From assembly GCA_002731735.1 (NCBI GenBank), contig PCCM01000038.1:12412-19799 (forward strand): 7,388 nt of DNA. Direction: 5' to 3'. Position 1 is the stretch's first letter. The number at the start of each line of letters is the position of its first letter. The position numbers were made by a program, and so were the translations under genes. Origin of the DNA: Gemmatimonadota bacterium. Its GTDB lineage: Bacteria; Gemmatimonadota; Gemmatimonadetes; Longimicrobiales; Gaopeijiaceae. Under the pieces are notes generated by a model that was given only the letters and a program-made list of their open reading frames with translations, was not told where the DNA came from and did no database searches. Below are positions 1-6,545 of the stretch, one piece after another.

Positions 1-525
1 GACCACTACGAACTGCTGACCAGGCCGTTCACCATCTCACCCGGAGTCACGATTCCGGTCGGTGGGTACGACTTCCGAAACTTCCGTGTGTCGTACCGAT
101 TCGGTGCCCAGCGGCCAGCCAGCGGCCAAATCACCTTTCGAACCGGGGGCTTCTGGAGCGGCGACAACACGGCGGTGTCGCTCAGCCGCGGTCGAATCGA
201 AGTCACGCCCCAGTTCTCGCTTGAGCCGAGCGTTTCGTTGAACTGGCTGGACCTGCCAGAGGGCTCCTTTACGACCCAACTCGCCAGGACGCGCTTCACC
301 TACACCTTCACGCCTCGCATGTTTTTCAGCGGGCTGATCCAGTACAGCTCCAGCGGGGATTCGTTCAGCACGAATCTCCGGTTTCGATGGGAGTACAGTC
401 CCGGCAGTGAAATCTTCGTGGTCTTTTCCGAGGACCGGAACATGAATCCGCTGATCCCCAACCGTTTCACGGAGCTTCGCAACCGCGGGCTGGTCGTGAA
501 GATCAATCGGCTGTTTCGGTTCTGA
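1..525 (+). CDS. C-terminal end of a DUF5916-type outer-membrane beta-barrel protein (5' partial)
   Basis: The reading frame is open from the first base and stops at TGA 523-525, leaving the last 174 residues of a longer protein. What is visible is alternating, aromatic-rich beta-strand sequence with short polar turns. It includes the segments LPEGSFTTQLARTRFTYTF, GLIQYSSSGDSFSTNLRFRW and PGSEIFVVFSEDRN, and ends NRLFRF. These resemble the C-terminal barrel of DUF5916 proteins, which usually carry an N-terminal CBM9-like carbohydrate-binding domain (not in this window). The terminal Phe is the usual mark of an outer-membrane barrel recognised by the BAM machinery. Its role is unknown; surface carbohydrate binding or uptake is a guess from the family. 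The GTG at 88 is an internal codon, since barrel-like sequence continues upstream of it. No clear terminator follows the stop. Confidence 0.85.
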   Translation, partial: DHYELLTRPFTISPGVTIPVGGYDFRNFRVSYRFGAQRPASGQITFRTGGFWSGDNTAVSLSRGRIEVTPQFSLEPSVSLNWLDLPEGSFTTQLARTRFTYTFTPRMFFSGLIQYSSSGDSFSTNLRFRWEYSPGSEIFVVFSEDRNMNPLIPNRFTELRNRGLVVKINRLFRF

Positions 526-563
526 GGGACCGTCCAGGCGTTGCCGCTGATCGCGATCCGTTC

Positions 564-612
564 CTACTCCACCCGGAACGCCATCATCGGATCGAGGCGA
601 GGCGCGCAACAC
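564..612 (-). pseudogene. Possible 3'-end remnant of a MacB/FtsX-like (ADOP-type) ABC permease
   Basis: Read on the minus strand, the frame ending at TAG 566-564 encodes APRLDPMMAFRVE and then stops. A tail of the form (R/A)-x-(hydrophobic)-D/E-P-x-x-A-L/F-R-x-E is typical of the extreme C-terminus of FtsX-fold permeases, especially the duplicated orphan permeases (ADOP) common in Acidobacteriota and Gemmatimonadota. Upstream in the same frame I recognise no membrane helix or other permease sequence. If real, this is a scrap left after deletion of most of the gene. The match is only about 13 residues and could be chance. Confidence 0.3.
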
Positions 613-721
613 GGGTCAACCCGGTCGAGATCTTGAGCGGGTAGGGAGCGCCGCGGCCGAGAAATTAAATAGGCTCGTTCCTCGGCGGATGGTGTAGACA
701 TTTCGACGCCGACCCAGACCC

Positions 722-726
722 AGGAG
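722..726 (+). promoter_or_regulatory. Candidate Shine-Dalgarno, unusually distant
   Basis: AGGAG lies 14 bases before the ATG at 741, farther than the usual 5-9. There is no alternative in-frame start in between and no better purine stretch, so either translation is weak or the site is not used. Confidence 0.35.
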
Positions 727-740
727 ACCTACGGATCATC

Positions 741-1019
741 ATGGAATTCATAAGCTGGTACCTCGATAGTGTCTCCGTCTTCTTTGATGGTGTCTCCGCG
801 TTCTTTGTCAGCCTAGCCGGTGGCGGACTCTTCCAGCTGATCCTGCTCTTGTTTCTCATCTCCTGCATCCGCCGCCGACGGTGGGGATGGCGTCACCATG
901 GCCATGGTCGTTGCCATTGCCATCACTGCCGGTGCTCGCACTGTGGGTGCAAATGTGGCCACTGTCCATGCGGGAAGGGTGATGACGGGGACAATGGAGG
1001 GGACGGGACGACGACGTAG
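741..1019 (+). CDS. Small single-pass membrane protein with a Cys/His-rich, metallothionein-like tail
   Basis: This 92-residue protein belongs to no family I recognise. Residues 1-25 are aromatic and hydrophobic, with a short internal echo (VSVFF then VSAFF). A hydrophobic segment at about 22-43 (FQLILLLFLISCI) should cross the membrane once and is followed by RRRR at 44-47. Residues 48-79 then carry nine Cys and eight His in pairs such as CHC, HHC, CRC, HC and CGC. The tail ends in an acidic Gly/Asp stretch (GDDGDNGGDG). By the positive-inside rule the tail should face the cytoplasm. The Cys/His density suggests binding of a soft metal (Cu, Zn) or a redox role, which is inference. ATG 741 is the only plausible start. 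The composition argues against a random frame: a hydrophobic helix, a basic stop-transfer and a Cys/His block occur in sensible order. It lies 273 bp upstream of a copper/haem enzyme on the same strand. Confidence 0.65.
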   Translation: MEFISWYLDSVSVFFDGVSAFFVSLAGGGLFQLILLLFLISCIRRRRWGWRHHGHGRCHCHHCRCSHCGCKCGHCPCGKGDDGDNGGDGTTT

Positions 1020-1071
1020 TGGAGGCGGACGTAATCATCTAGTAGGGCCACCGGTTTCATCTTCTAGAAGT

Positions 1072-1126
1072 GCGACGGACGCGCGCCGCCAACTGGTCGG
1101 CGCCCTGTCTATTAAGCAGCCGTCGC
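1072..1126. repeat. Nested inverted repeat / stem-loop element
   Basis: The outer arms GCGACGG (1072-1078) and CCGTCGC (1120-1126) are exact reverse complements. Inside them, GCGCCGCC (1083-1090) pairs with GGTCGGCGC (1095-1103), with one bulged T and an AACT loop. The inner hairpin lies about 65 bases after the stop of the miniprotein gene. It could help end its transcript, but no T tract follows (CCTGTCTATT). It could equally be a structured leader or a dispersed repeat unit. Confidence 0.4.
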
Positions 1127-1280
1127 TTTAGGCGTCCCTCGCCACCTCCCCCCCCAGAAGCGTGGTAAGTCAACGTCCCCTCCGGAGGCCATTCTGCCGG
1201 GCCCAAGGTCTTGCCGGATCACTAGCAGGCGCACATTGTCCAGAGGTCGAAGACGTCACCCGCCCGTGGAGCCCTACCTA

Positions 1281-1285
1281 AAGGG
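1281..1285 (+). promoter_or_regulatory. Shine-Dalgarno that fixes the start at 1293
   Basis: AAGGG lies 7 bases before the ATG at 1293. It favours this start over the in-frame TTG at 1236 and the later ATGs at 1299 and 1311. The signal peptide reads properly from here. Confidence 0.6.
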
Positions 1286-1292
1286 AAAAACT

Positions 1293-2576
1293 ATGTCGAT
1301 GAGTGCGAAAATGAGAAGCAGTCTGGCCGGTGCCGCTTCCCTCTTGTTCCTCGCGGGGGTGGCCTCTGCCCAAGACGTGACGTATGCCGAGCACGTCGCA
1401 CCTATCCTGATGGAAAACTGCGTCACCTGCCATCGGCCGGGTGAGGTCGCACCCATGTCGTTGCTGACCTACGAGGACGCCAGCAGGTACGCCAGACAAA
1501 TCGGCGTGCAGGTGAGTGAGCGGAGGATGCCTCCTTGGCATGCGGCACCGGACCTTCGGGATTACACGAATGACCGGAGCTTGGATGACGCGGAGATCGA
1601 CGTGATTGAGCAGTGGGTCGCTACGGGTGTCAAACGGGGCGCCGACGCCCTGGCGCCGCCGATTCCCACTTTCAACGACAGCTGGCAGCTCGGCGAGCCC
1701 GATCTGGTGCTATCCTGGGACTCTCCCTATCAGGTCGCGGCCGAAGGTGATGATGAGTATCGGTGTTTCGTGCTCGACCCCAAGCTCGAGAGCGACCAGT
1801 GGGTCGACGTCGTCGAGGTAATCCCGGGCAATCGCACCGTGGACCACCACATCGTGATCTATATCGACCAGGGGGGTACGATCGCCCCGCGACGGGATGA
1901 GGCCGAACCCGGTGAGGGTTATACCTGTTTCGGCGGGCCCGGCTTCCAGGCTTACATGGTGCCGGGCTGGGGCCCCGGATATGTGGCAGCCGAGACGCCC
2001 GCGGGATCGGGTTATCTCCTGGAGGCCGGCGCGAAGATCGTGGTGCAGATGCACTATCACAAGAACGGCACGGCTCAAGAGGATCTGACGCGTGTGGGAC
2101 TGCGATACGCCCGGCGACCCCCGCAGAGAGTGCTCTACAATGCCTATGCGCTGGGCGCGATGGGCTTCGGTCTGCGGATTCCGGCCGGAGAGTCGAACCA
2201 CGTGGTCACAGGCCAGTATCCCATCAGCGAGGATATCACCATCCACTCGCTCGTAGCGCACATGCACTACCTCGGTAAGGCCATGGACATCTGGGCGACA
2301 CTACCCGACGGCACACGCGTCGACCTGGTCACGGTGCCCCGCTTCGACTTCTACTGGCAGACCCAGTACGGGCTGGCCGAGCCTCAGCGTCTGCCCGCGG
2401 GCTCAGTGGTGCACATGGAGGCGACCTTCGACAATTCGCCCGAGAGTCCGTATCAACACTCGAATCCGCCTCGAGAAGTCACGTTCGGCGAAGCGACGAC
2501 CGACGAGATGGCCGTGGCCGTGTTCTTCCATACCCGTGACGCGGAGAACCTCAGTGGCGGCTCTCCGTCGCGGTAA
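1293..2576 (+). CDS. Exported c-type cytochrome fused to a PHM-like type II copper monooxygenase
   Basis: This 427-residue protein begins with a signal peptide (residues 1-26, ending ASAQ). Residues 27-115 form a small cytochrome c domain: the haem site CVTCH is at 43-47, and Met79 in RRMPPW is a likely distal ligand. From about 130 onward it resembles the two-domain core of ascorbate-dependent copper monooxygenases such as peptidylglycine hydroxylase (PHM). All copper ligands appear to be present. CuH would use His185-His186 (VDHHIVIY) and His254 (QMHYH). CuM would use His323 and His325 (AHMHYLGKAM) and Met406 (TTDEMAVAV). The DEYRC segment around Cys158 also matches PHM. The expected chemistry is oxygen-dependent hydroxylation in the periplasm, with the haem plausibly supplying electrons in place of ascorbate; the latter is inference. 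The substrate is unknown. An MBL-fold hydrolase gene follows 54 bp downstream. Confidence 0.85.
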   Translation: MSMSAKMRSSLAGAASLLFLAGVASAQDVTYAEHVAPILMENCVTCHRPGEVAPMSLLTYEDASRYARQIGVQVSERRMPPWHAAPDLRDYTNDRSLDDAEIDVIEQWVATGVKRGADALAPPIPTFNDSWQLGEPDLVLSWDSPYQVAAEGDDEYRCFVLDPKLESDQWVDVVEVIPGNRTVDHHIVIYIDQGGTIAPRRDEAEPGEGYTCFGGPGFQAYMVPGWGPGYVAAETPAGSGYLLEAGAKIVVQMHYHKNGTAQEDLTRVGLRYARRPPQRVLYNAYALGAMGFGLRIPAGESNHVVTGQYPISEDITIHSLVAHMHYLGKAMDIWATLPDGTRVDLVTVPRFDFYWQTQYGLAEPQRLPAGSVVHMEATFDNSPESPYQHSNPPREVTFGEATTDEMAVAVFFHTRDAENLSGGSPSR

Positions 2577-2619
2577 CCAAGATCGGTGTAGAGACGCTTG
2601 CTCGGGAATACGCAAAACC

Positions 2620-2623
2620 GGAG
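2620..2623 (+). promoter_or_regulatory. Shine-Dalgarno that fixes the start at 2631
   Basis: GGAG lies 7 bases before the ATG at 2631. It supports that start over the in-frame TTG at 2598, which would put 11 polar residues before the signal peptide. Confidence 0.6.
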
Positions 2624-2630
2624 AGCACTC

Positions 2631-3506
2631 ATGAAACGCACGACGTCTGTTGCCCTCGGGCTCTTGGTCTGGCCCGCGCTTGCTTCGGCCCAGAACTTCG
2701 ATGATGTCGAGATCCGGGCCATTCCGGTTACCGAAAACATCTACATGCTCACAGGGAGCGGTGGGAACATCGGCGTATCCATCGGTGATGATGGTACGAT
2801 CATCGTCGACGACCAGTTCGCTCCCCTGACCGACACGATTGTCGCGGCCATAGCCCAGCTGACCGACAACCCGGTCAGCTTCGTGGTCAACTCGCACTTT
2901 CATTACGACCACACCGACGGGAACGAGAACTTCGGACGGGCCGGTGCGCTCATCGTGGCTCAGGACAACAGCCGGCAGCGGATGGCGACGGACCAAGTGT
3001 TGTCGGGGTCCAACCGACCCCAACCCGCGTACGAGGAAGTGGGACTGCCCAAGATCACGTTCATGGAGTCGATGCGGTTCTACTACAACGACAACACGAT
3101 CGATATCATCCACACGGGCCCCGGGCACACGGACGGCGACGCACAGGTGTACTTCCGTGACTCCAATGTCATCCATACGGGTGACATGTTCGTCCGTTAT
3201 GGACTTCCCTACATCGATCACGGCAACGGGGGGTCGCTGGATGGAATGATCGACGCGCTTTGGGCCATCGCAGGGCTGATCGACGACCAGACGATCATCA
3301 TCCCCGGTCACGGTCAGCTCTCTAGGCGCACGGACCTCCTCGAGTTCAGAGCGATGCTCGCCACGATTCGGGACCGCATCAAATCAGGGATCGCTCGGGG
3401 ACTCTCCGTCGAGCAAGTCATTGCCTCGAACCCCGCCCGAGGGTACGCCGAGCCTGGCGGCGGCACGCCTGGCTGGGTGACGACCGCCTACGAGTCGTAC
3501 CGGTAG
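2631..3506 (+). CDS. Secreted MBL-fold metallo-hydrolase
   Basis: This 291-residue protein has a clean signal peptide (residues 1-20, MKRTTSVALG through ALASA) and a metallo-beta-lactamase fold. The two-metal site is complete: HFHYDH at 89-94 (His89, His91, Asp93, His94), His166 in GPGHTDGD, Asp185 in HTGDMF and His227 in PGHG. The fold and the HxHxDH motif match periplasmic MBL hydrolases of the kind often annotated as 'MBL fold metallo-hydrolase' or cyclase-like. The family spans lactamases, thioesterases, glyoxalase II and others, so the substrate cannot be read from sequence. The motif set alone does not justify calling it an antibiotic-resistance gene. It sits 54 bp after the cytochrome-monooxygenase gene on the same strand, with its own ribosome site, so co-transcription is likely. 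It converges on the M16 peptidase gene, leaving 40 bp between the two stops. Confidence 0.85.
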   Translation: MKRTTSVALGLLVWPALASAQNFDDVEIRAIPVTENIYMLTGSGGNIGVSIGDDGTIIVDDQFAPLTDTIVAAIAQLTDNPVSFVVNSHFHYDHTDGNENFGRAGALIVAQDNSRQRMATDQVLSGSNRPQPAYEEVGLPKITFMESMRFYYNDNTIDIIHTGPGHTDGDAQVYFRDSNVIHTGDMFVRYGLPYIDHGNGGSLDGMIDALWAIAGLIDDQTIIIPGHGQLSRRTDLLEFRAMLATIRDRIKSGIARGLSVEQVIASNPARGYAEPGGGTPGWVTTAYESYR

Positions 3507-3546
3507 CGTCGTCGCTAGGGGCGTTCCACGGATCGTCGAGCCCCGA
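3507..3546. other. Convergent junction between the MBL and M16 genes
   Basis: These 40 bp separate two converging stops. GGGGC (3518-3522) can pair with GCCCC (3540-3544) across a 17-base loop, and GATCG (3531-3535) with CGATC (3544-3548); the two folds exclude each other. Neither has a T tract, so I see no standard terminator for either gene. Confidence 0.3.
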
Positions 3547-6483
3547 TCAGTTCAACTGCTCGGGGAGCAGCGTCACCCTCACGCGGTTGTCCTGGTCGAA
3601 GTAACGGCGCGCCAACTCCTGGATGCGCGGCGGCGTCAGTGCATCGAGGTCCGCCCCGTACGTCGGTAGGGTCTCCAGGAGAACATCGCCTGACGGGTAG
3701 CGGCCGTCGCTCTGGTCGAGCAGATACCGGTAGCGTCCGTCGAGCACGCTGAGCCACCAGGAGTTCGACTCCTGATTCGTCTCCCACGCTCGCCGTTGAG
3801 CTTCGAGCACGTCGTTGACCTCGGCCTCGTCGGGAGGCGAGCTCTTGAGCCTGTCGATCTCTTCATACACCGCGGCGAGTAACTCGTCGGCCCGCTCCGG
3901 ATCGGACCCGAAACTGATCGACAGGCGGTATTGCCCCGCCGGCCGCCAGGAAAATGACGACCCCACCGAAACACTATACGTGCCGCCAAGCTCTTCGCGT
4001 AGGACCTCACGCAGCCTCGTCTCCAGCACGGACGTCATTACCGCGATGCCGAGCCTCTGGCTCCGGTCGCCGTAGTCGATCGATCCGGTAAAGAACAGGC
4101 GGGTCTGAGACTGCGGCTCGAGGCCTTTGCGCACGATTTCTTCGATCACACCTCTCGGTGGACGTTCACCGAGATCACGCCAGGTCTCGACCCGATTCGT
4201 GGACGGCAATCCACCCAAGTAGCGCTCGACCAAGGGCCGCATCACGTCGAGGTCGATATTGCCGACGAAGATGAACGTGAAATCGCTCGCATCCTCGAAT
4301 CGGTCCTGGTAGAACGCGAGAGACCCGCCGAGGTCCGTGTGATCCAGCGTCTCGACGGTCACAGGGCGCGACCGCAGGGCGTCCTGCGTCATGATCCGAT
4401 TAATCGCGTCATTGAACGCGACGGCGGGGCTCGCATCACGGTTCTGCAGGCCGGCCCGGTTCCGCGTGTTGAACACCTCGAAGTACTCCGGATCGGCACG
4501 CGGCGCGGTGAATGTCATATAGATGAGCTGAAACATCGTCTCCAGGTCTTGAGGTGACCCGCTTCCCGTAACGCCTTCCTCGAATGAAGAAATGAACGGC
4601 CTCGCCGAGGCGACTTTACCCGTAAGTACCCTCCTCAGGTCAGTCGTGTTGAACGGGCCCAACCCCCCACCTTGGAGCAATACAGTCGCGGAGCTCGCCG
4701 GAATCCACTCCTCGTCGCTCGCCAAAGACGTGCCCCCCGGGCTGAACCCCTGGAACAGGACCTGATCCTCACGAAAATCCGTGGGCTTGAGCGCGACCCT
4801 GACTCCGTTGCCTAGCTCCCACTCCACGATGTCCTCGGCAAACTCCCGCGTGCCGACGACCGTCGACCCCTCGGGAATCTCAGCCAGGAGCGGTTGATCA
4901 ATGACGGTTTCCTCGTAGGCGGTGATCTCCATATCCGCCACGCCAGTCAGCACGGCCAGGAGCGCCTCTTCGCTAGGCATGTCGAGGTCTTCCTTCTCGG
5001 GCCCAGTGACGACAACCACCCGGTTTTGCGGACGGATCCACTCACTCCCGATCTGGTTGACTTCCGTCAGCGTGATCTCCGGTATGAAACGCTTGTAAAG
5101 CTCGAACTCGTACTCGATTCCAGGGATAGGTTCGTCGTCCAGGAAGGCCCTGGAATACTCGGCCGCATAGCTGGCCGACCCCCGGTTCGCCCGGTCGGTG
5201 TATGCACGCTCGATACCCCTGAGTACGTCGATCTTCTGGCGCTCCAGTTCAGACGCGGTGAAGCCAAAGCGCGCAACCCGTTCCGCCTCGGTGAACACGA
5301 CCTCGAGCCCCCGCTCGATCCCGTCTTCGGGTACGTTAGCGCTCAGAAGGTACGCACCTTTCGAGCGCACGAGGCTCCCTTTGCTGGAGCCGGCACCCAA
5401 AAAAGGTGGATTGGGGTTCCGGGCGATCTCGCTGAGCCGGAGGTTGAGCATGCCGTTGTACAGCCCCTCCACCAGTTGTTGGCGGTACCCACCGATCGTC
5501 TCCTGTTCGTCCAGTGCCAGCATGTGATACACGGCGACGCTGGTTGACGTGAGTTCTTCGTCGGTGGCGATCGTGAACAGGGTTTCATCATGGTCGGGGA
5601 CCGAATACTCGATACGCTCACGCGGGTTCTCAGGAGCGGAGATGCCCTCGAAATGCTCGATGAGAAGGGCCTCCACCTCGGCCCTGTCGAAATCACCGAC
5701 CGCGATAACCGCCATCAGGTCGGGCCGGTACCAATCCCGATAGAAGCGCCTGAGAGCCTCGTGTTCGAACGTCTCGAGACTCTCAACCGTTCCTATGGGG
5801 CTGCGCTCCGCGTAGCGCGAGTCCCTCAAGAGCACCGGAAACTGCTCGTCCTGAATTCTAGCGGCGGCGCCACGACGCAACCGCCACTCCTCGATGATCA
5901 CCCCCCGTTCCTTGTCGATCTCCTCGGGGTCCAGGGTGAGTCCGTGGGCCCAGTCTTCCAGGATCTGAAAGGTGTTGGCCATCACCTCGGGTGAGTCGGT
6001 CGGGATCTGAAGCATGTACCTGGTCTCGTCGAAGCTGGTGCCGGCGTTCAGGTCCGCGCCCATCCGCATCCCGATCGACTCCATGAAATCGATCAGTTCC
6101 TGCTTCTCGAAGTTCTCGGTCCCGTTGAAGGCCATGTGCTCGAGAAAATGGGCGAGCCCAAGCTGATCTTCGTCCTCGACCACGGAACCCACCTTGACCA
6201 CCAAGCTGAACTCAGCCCGGTTGGCCGGTTCGCTGTTTTCGCGGATGTAGTACTGGAGCCCGTTCTCGAGCTGCCCAACTATGACGCCAGGTCCCACGGG
6301 CATGGGATCACGCAGGGCGCCCGTGCGGGCATGCTCGAGAGCCGGGCTCTGCTGCGTTTGCGTGACCAGCCGCACGGCAGCGGCGGCCGGCTGGACCCCA
6401 ATTGCCGTGGGGGTGACGACGGGCACTGCAGCGACCACCATGATCGCCAACATCGTGGTGAGGAATCCTGCGCGTGGTCGCAT
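3547..6483 (-). CDS. Exported M16 (pitrilysin/PqqL-like) zinc metallopeptidase
   Basis: This 978-residue protein has the length of two-lobe M16 enzymes such as E. coli PqqL. A signal peptide covers about residues 1-36 (hydrophobic 8-30, then QPAAAA), so it acts in the periplasm or at the envelope. The inverted zinc motif HFLEH is at 112-116. The downstream acidic segment KERGVIIEEW (191-200) supplies Glu192 and the likely third ligand Glu199. The second lobe, from about residue 555, lacks HxxEH, as is usual for the non-catalytic half. It keeps the LREELGGTYSVSV segment (about 825-840), whose Arg and Tyr help hold substrate in this family. The expected role is degradation of peptides or small proteins. 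The ATG at 6483 has GGAGG 7 bases upstream. The gene starts 62 bp after the selenoprotein stop, so read-through from that operon is possible. No frameshift was seen. Confidence 0.92.
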   Translation of the reverse strand: MRPRAGFLTTMLAIMVVAAVPVVTPTAIGVQPAAAAVRLVTQTQQSPALEHARTGALRDPMPVGPGVIVGQLENGLQYYIRENSEPANRAEFSLVVKVGSVVEDEDQLGLAHFLEHMAFNGTENFEKQELIDFMESIGMRMGADLNAGTSFDETRYMLQIPTDSPEVMANTFQILEDWAHGLTLDPEEIDKERGVIIEEWRLRRGAAARIQDEQFPVLLRDSRYAERSPIGTVESLETFEHEALRRFYRDWYRPDLMAVIAVGDFDRAEVEALLIEHFEGISAPENPRERIEYSVPDHDETLFTIATDEELTSTSVAVYHMLALDEQETIGGYRQQLVEGLYNGMLNLRLSEIARNPNPPFLGAGSSKGSLVRSKGAYLLSANVPEDGIERGLEVVFTEAERVARFGFTASELERQKIDVLRGIERAYTDRANRGSASYAAEYSRAFLDDEPIPGIEYEFELYKRFIPEITLTEVNQIGSEWIRPQNRVVVVTGPEKEDLDMPSEEALLAVLTGVADMEITAYEETVIDQPLLAEIPEGSTVVGTREFAEDIVEWELGNGVRVALKPTDFREDQVLFQGFSPGGTSLASDEEWIPASSATVLLQGGGLGPFNTTDLRRVLTGKVASARPFISSFEEGVTGSGSPQDLETMFQLIYMTFTAPRADPEYFEVFNTRNRAGLQNRDASPAVAFNDAINRIMTQDALRSRPVTVETLDHTDLGGSLAFYQDRFEDASDFTFIFVGNIDLDVMRPLVERYLGGLPSTNRVETWRDLGERPPRGVIEEIVRKGLEPQSQTRLFFTGSIDYGDRSQRLGIAVMTSVLETRLREVLREELGGTYSVSVGSSFSWRPAGQYRLSISFGSDPERADELLAAVYEEIDRLKSSPPDEAEVNDVLEAQRRAWETNQESNSWWLSVLDGRYRYLLDQSDGRYPSGDVLLETLPTYGADLDALTPPRIQELARRYFDQDNRVRVTLLPEQLN

Positions 6484-6490
6484 GGTGGTG

Positions 6491-6495
6491 CCTCC
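6491..6495 (-). promoter_or_regulatory. Shine-Dalgarno of the M16 peptidase gene
   Basis: GGAGG on the minus strand, 7 bases before the ATG at 6483, supports that start over the internal ATG ten codons later. Confidence 0.65.
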
Positions 6496-6545
6496 GATCC
6501 AAAGAAACTCAGGGGCGCAAGTTAGGGCCGGACGTGCTGAACGAG

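Larger units (their letters stand above)
526..740. other. Intergenic stretch between the barrel gene and the Cys/His-rich miniprotein
   Basis: This 215-bp gap holds no complete gene. It carries a possible permease remnant on the minus strand (listed separately). It also has a short AT-rich patch, TTAAATA at 665-671, which is the only -10-like sequence upstream of the gene at 741. No convincing -35 box sits at the right distance: the nearest TTGAGC, at 633-638, is too far away. Bases 613-624 form a near-palindrome (CGGGT-CA-ACCCG) with no T tract, so I do not call a terminator. Confidence 0.4.
1020..1292. other. Gene-free stretch upstream of the copper monooxygenase
   Basis: I find no convincing gene in these 273 bp. 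They hold a perfect 10-bp palindrome CTTCTAGAAG (1061-1070), a nested stem-loop (1072-1126, listed separately), a run of eight C (1148-1155) and a second 10-bp palindrome CCTCCGGAGG (1179-1188). A promoter for the gene at 1293 is expected here, but no recognisable -35/-10 pair stands out. Confidence 0.5.

Noticed and set aside
37..612. Long minus-strand open frame opposite the barrel gene
   Set aside because: It is antisense to the DUF5916-like coding sequence; its translation is rich in Arg, Glu and Pro with no recognisable domain.
898..1131. Plus-strand open frame overlapping the miniprotein gene and running past it
   Set aside because: It has low-complexity Ala/Val/Arg/Ser composition with no domain, and is in the wrong frame relative to the better-supported miniprotein. 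Its tail coincides with the nested stem-loop.
2403..3311. 302-codon minus-strand open frame
   Set aside because: It is a shadow of the MBL and monooxygenase genes, which have signal peptides and complete catalytic motifs on the plus strand.
2631..3506. Antibiotic-resistance beta-lactamase
   Set aside because: The metal motif is shared by the whole MBL superfamily; nothing visible here is specific for lactam hydrolysis.
3518..3544. Bidirectional terminator between the convergent genes
   Set aside because: It has a short 5-bp stem with a 17-base loop and no T tract on either strand.
4894..5547. 217-codon plus-strand open frame
   Set aside because: It lies wholly opposite the M16 peptidase gene and shows no fold-like or family-like sequence.
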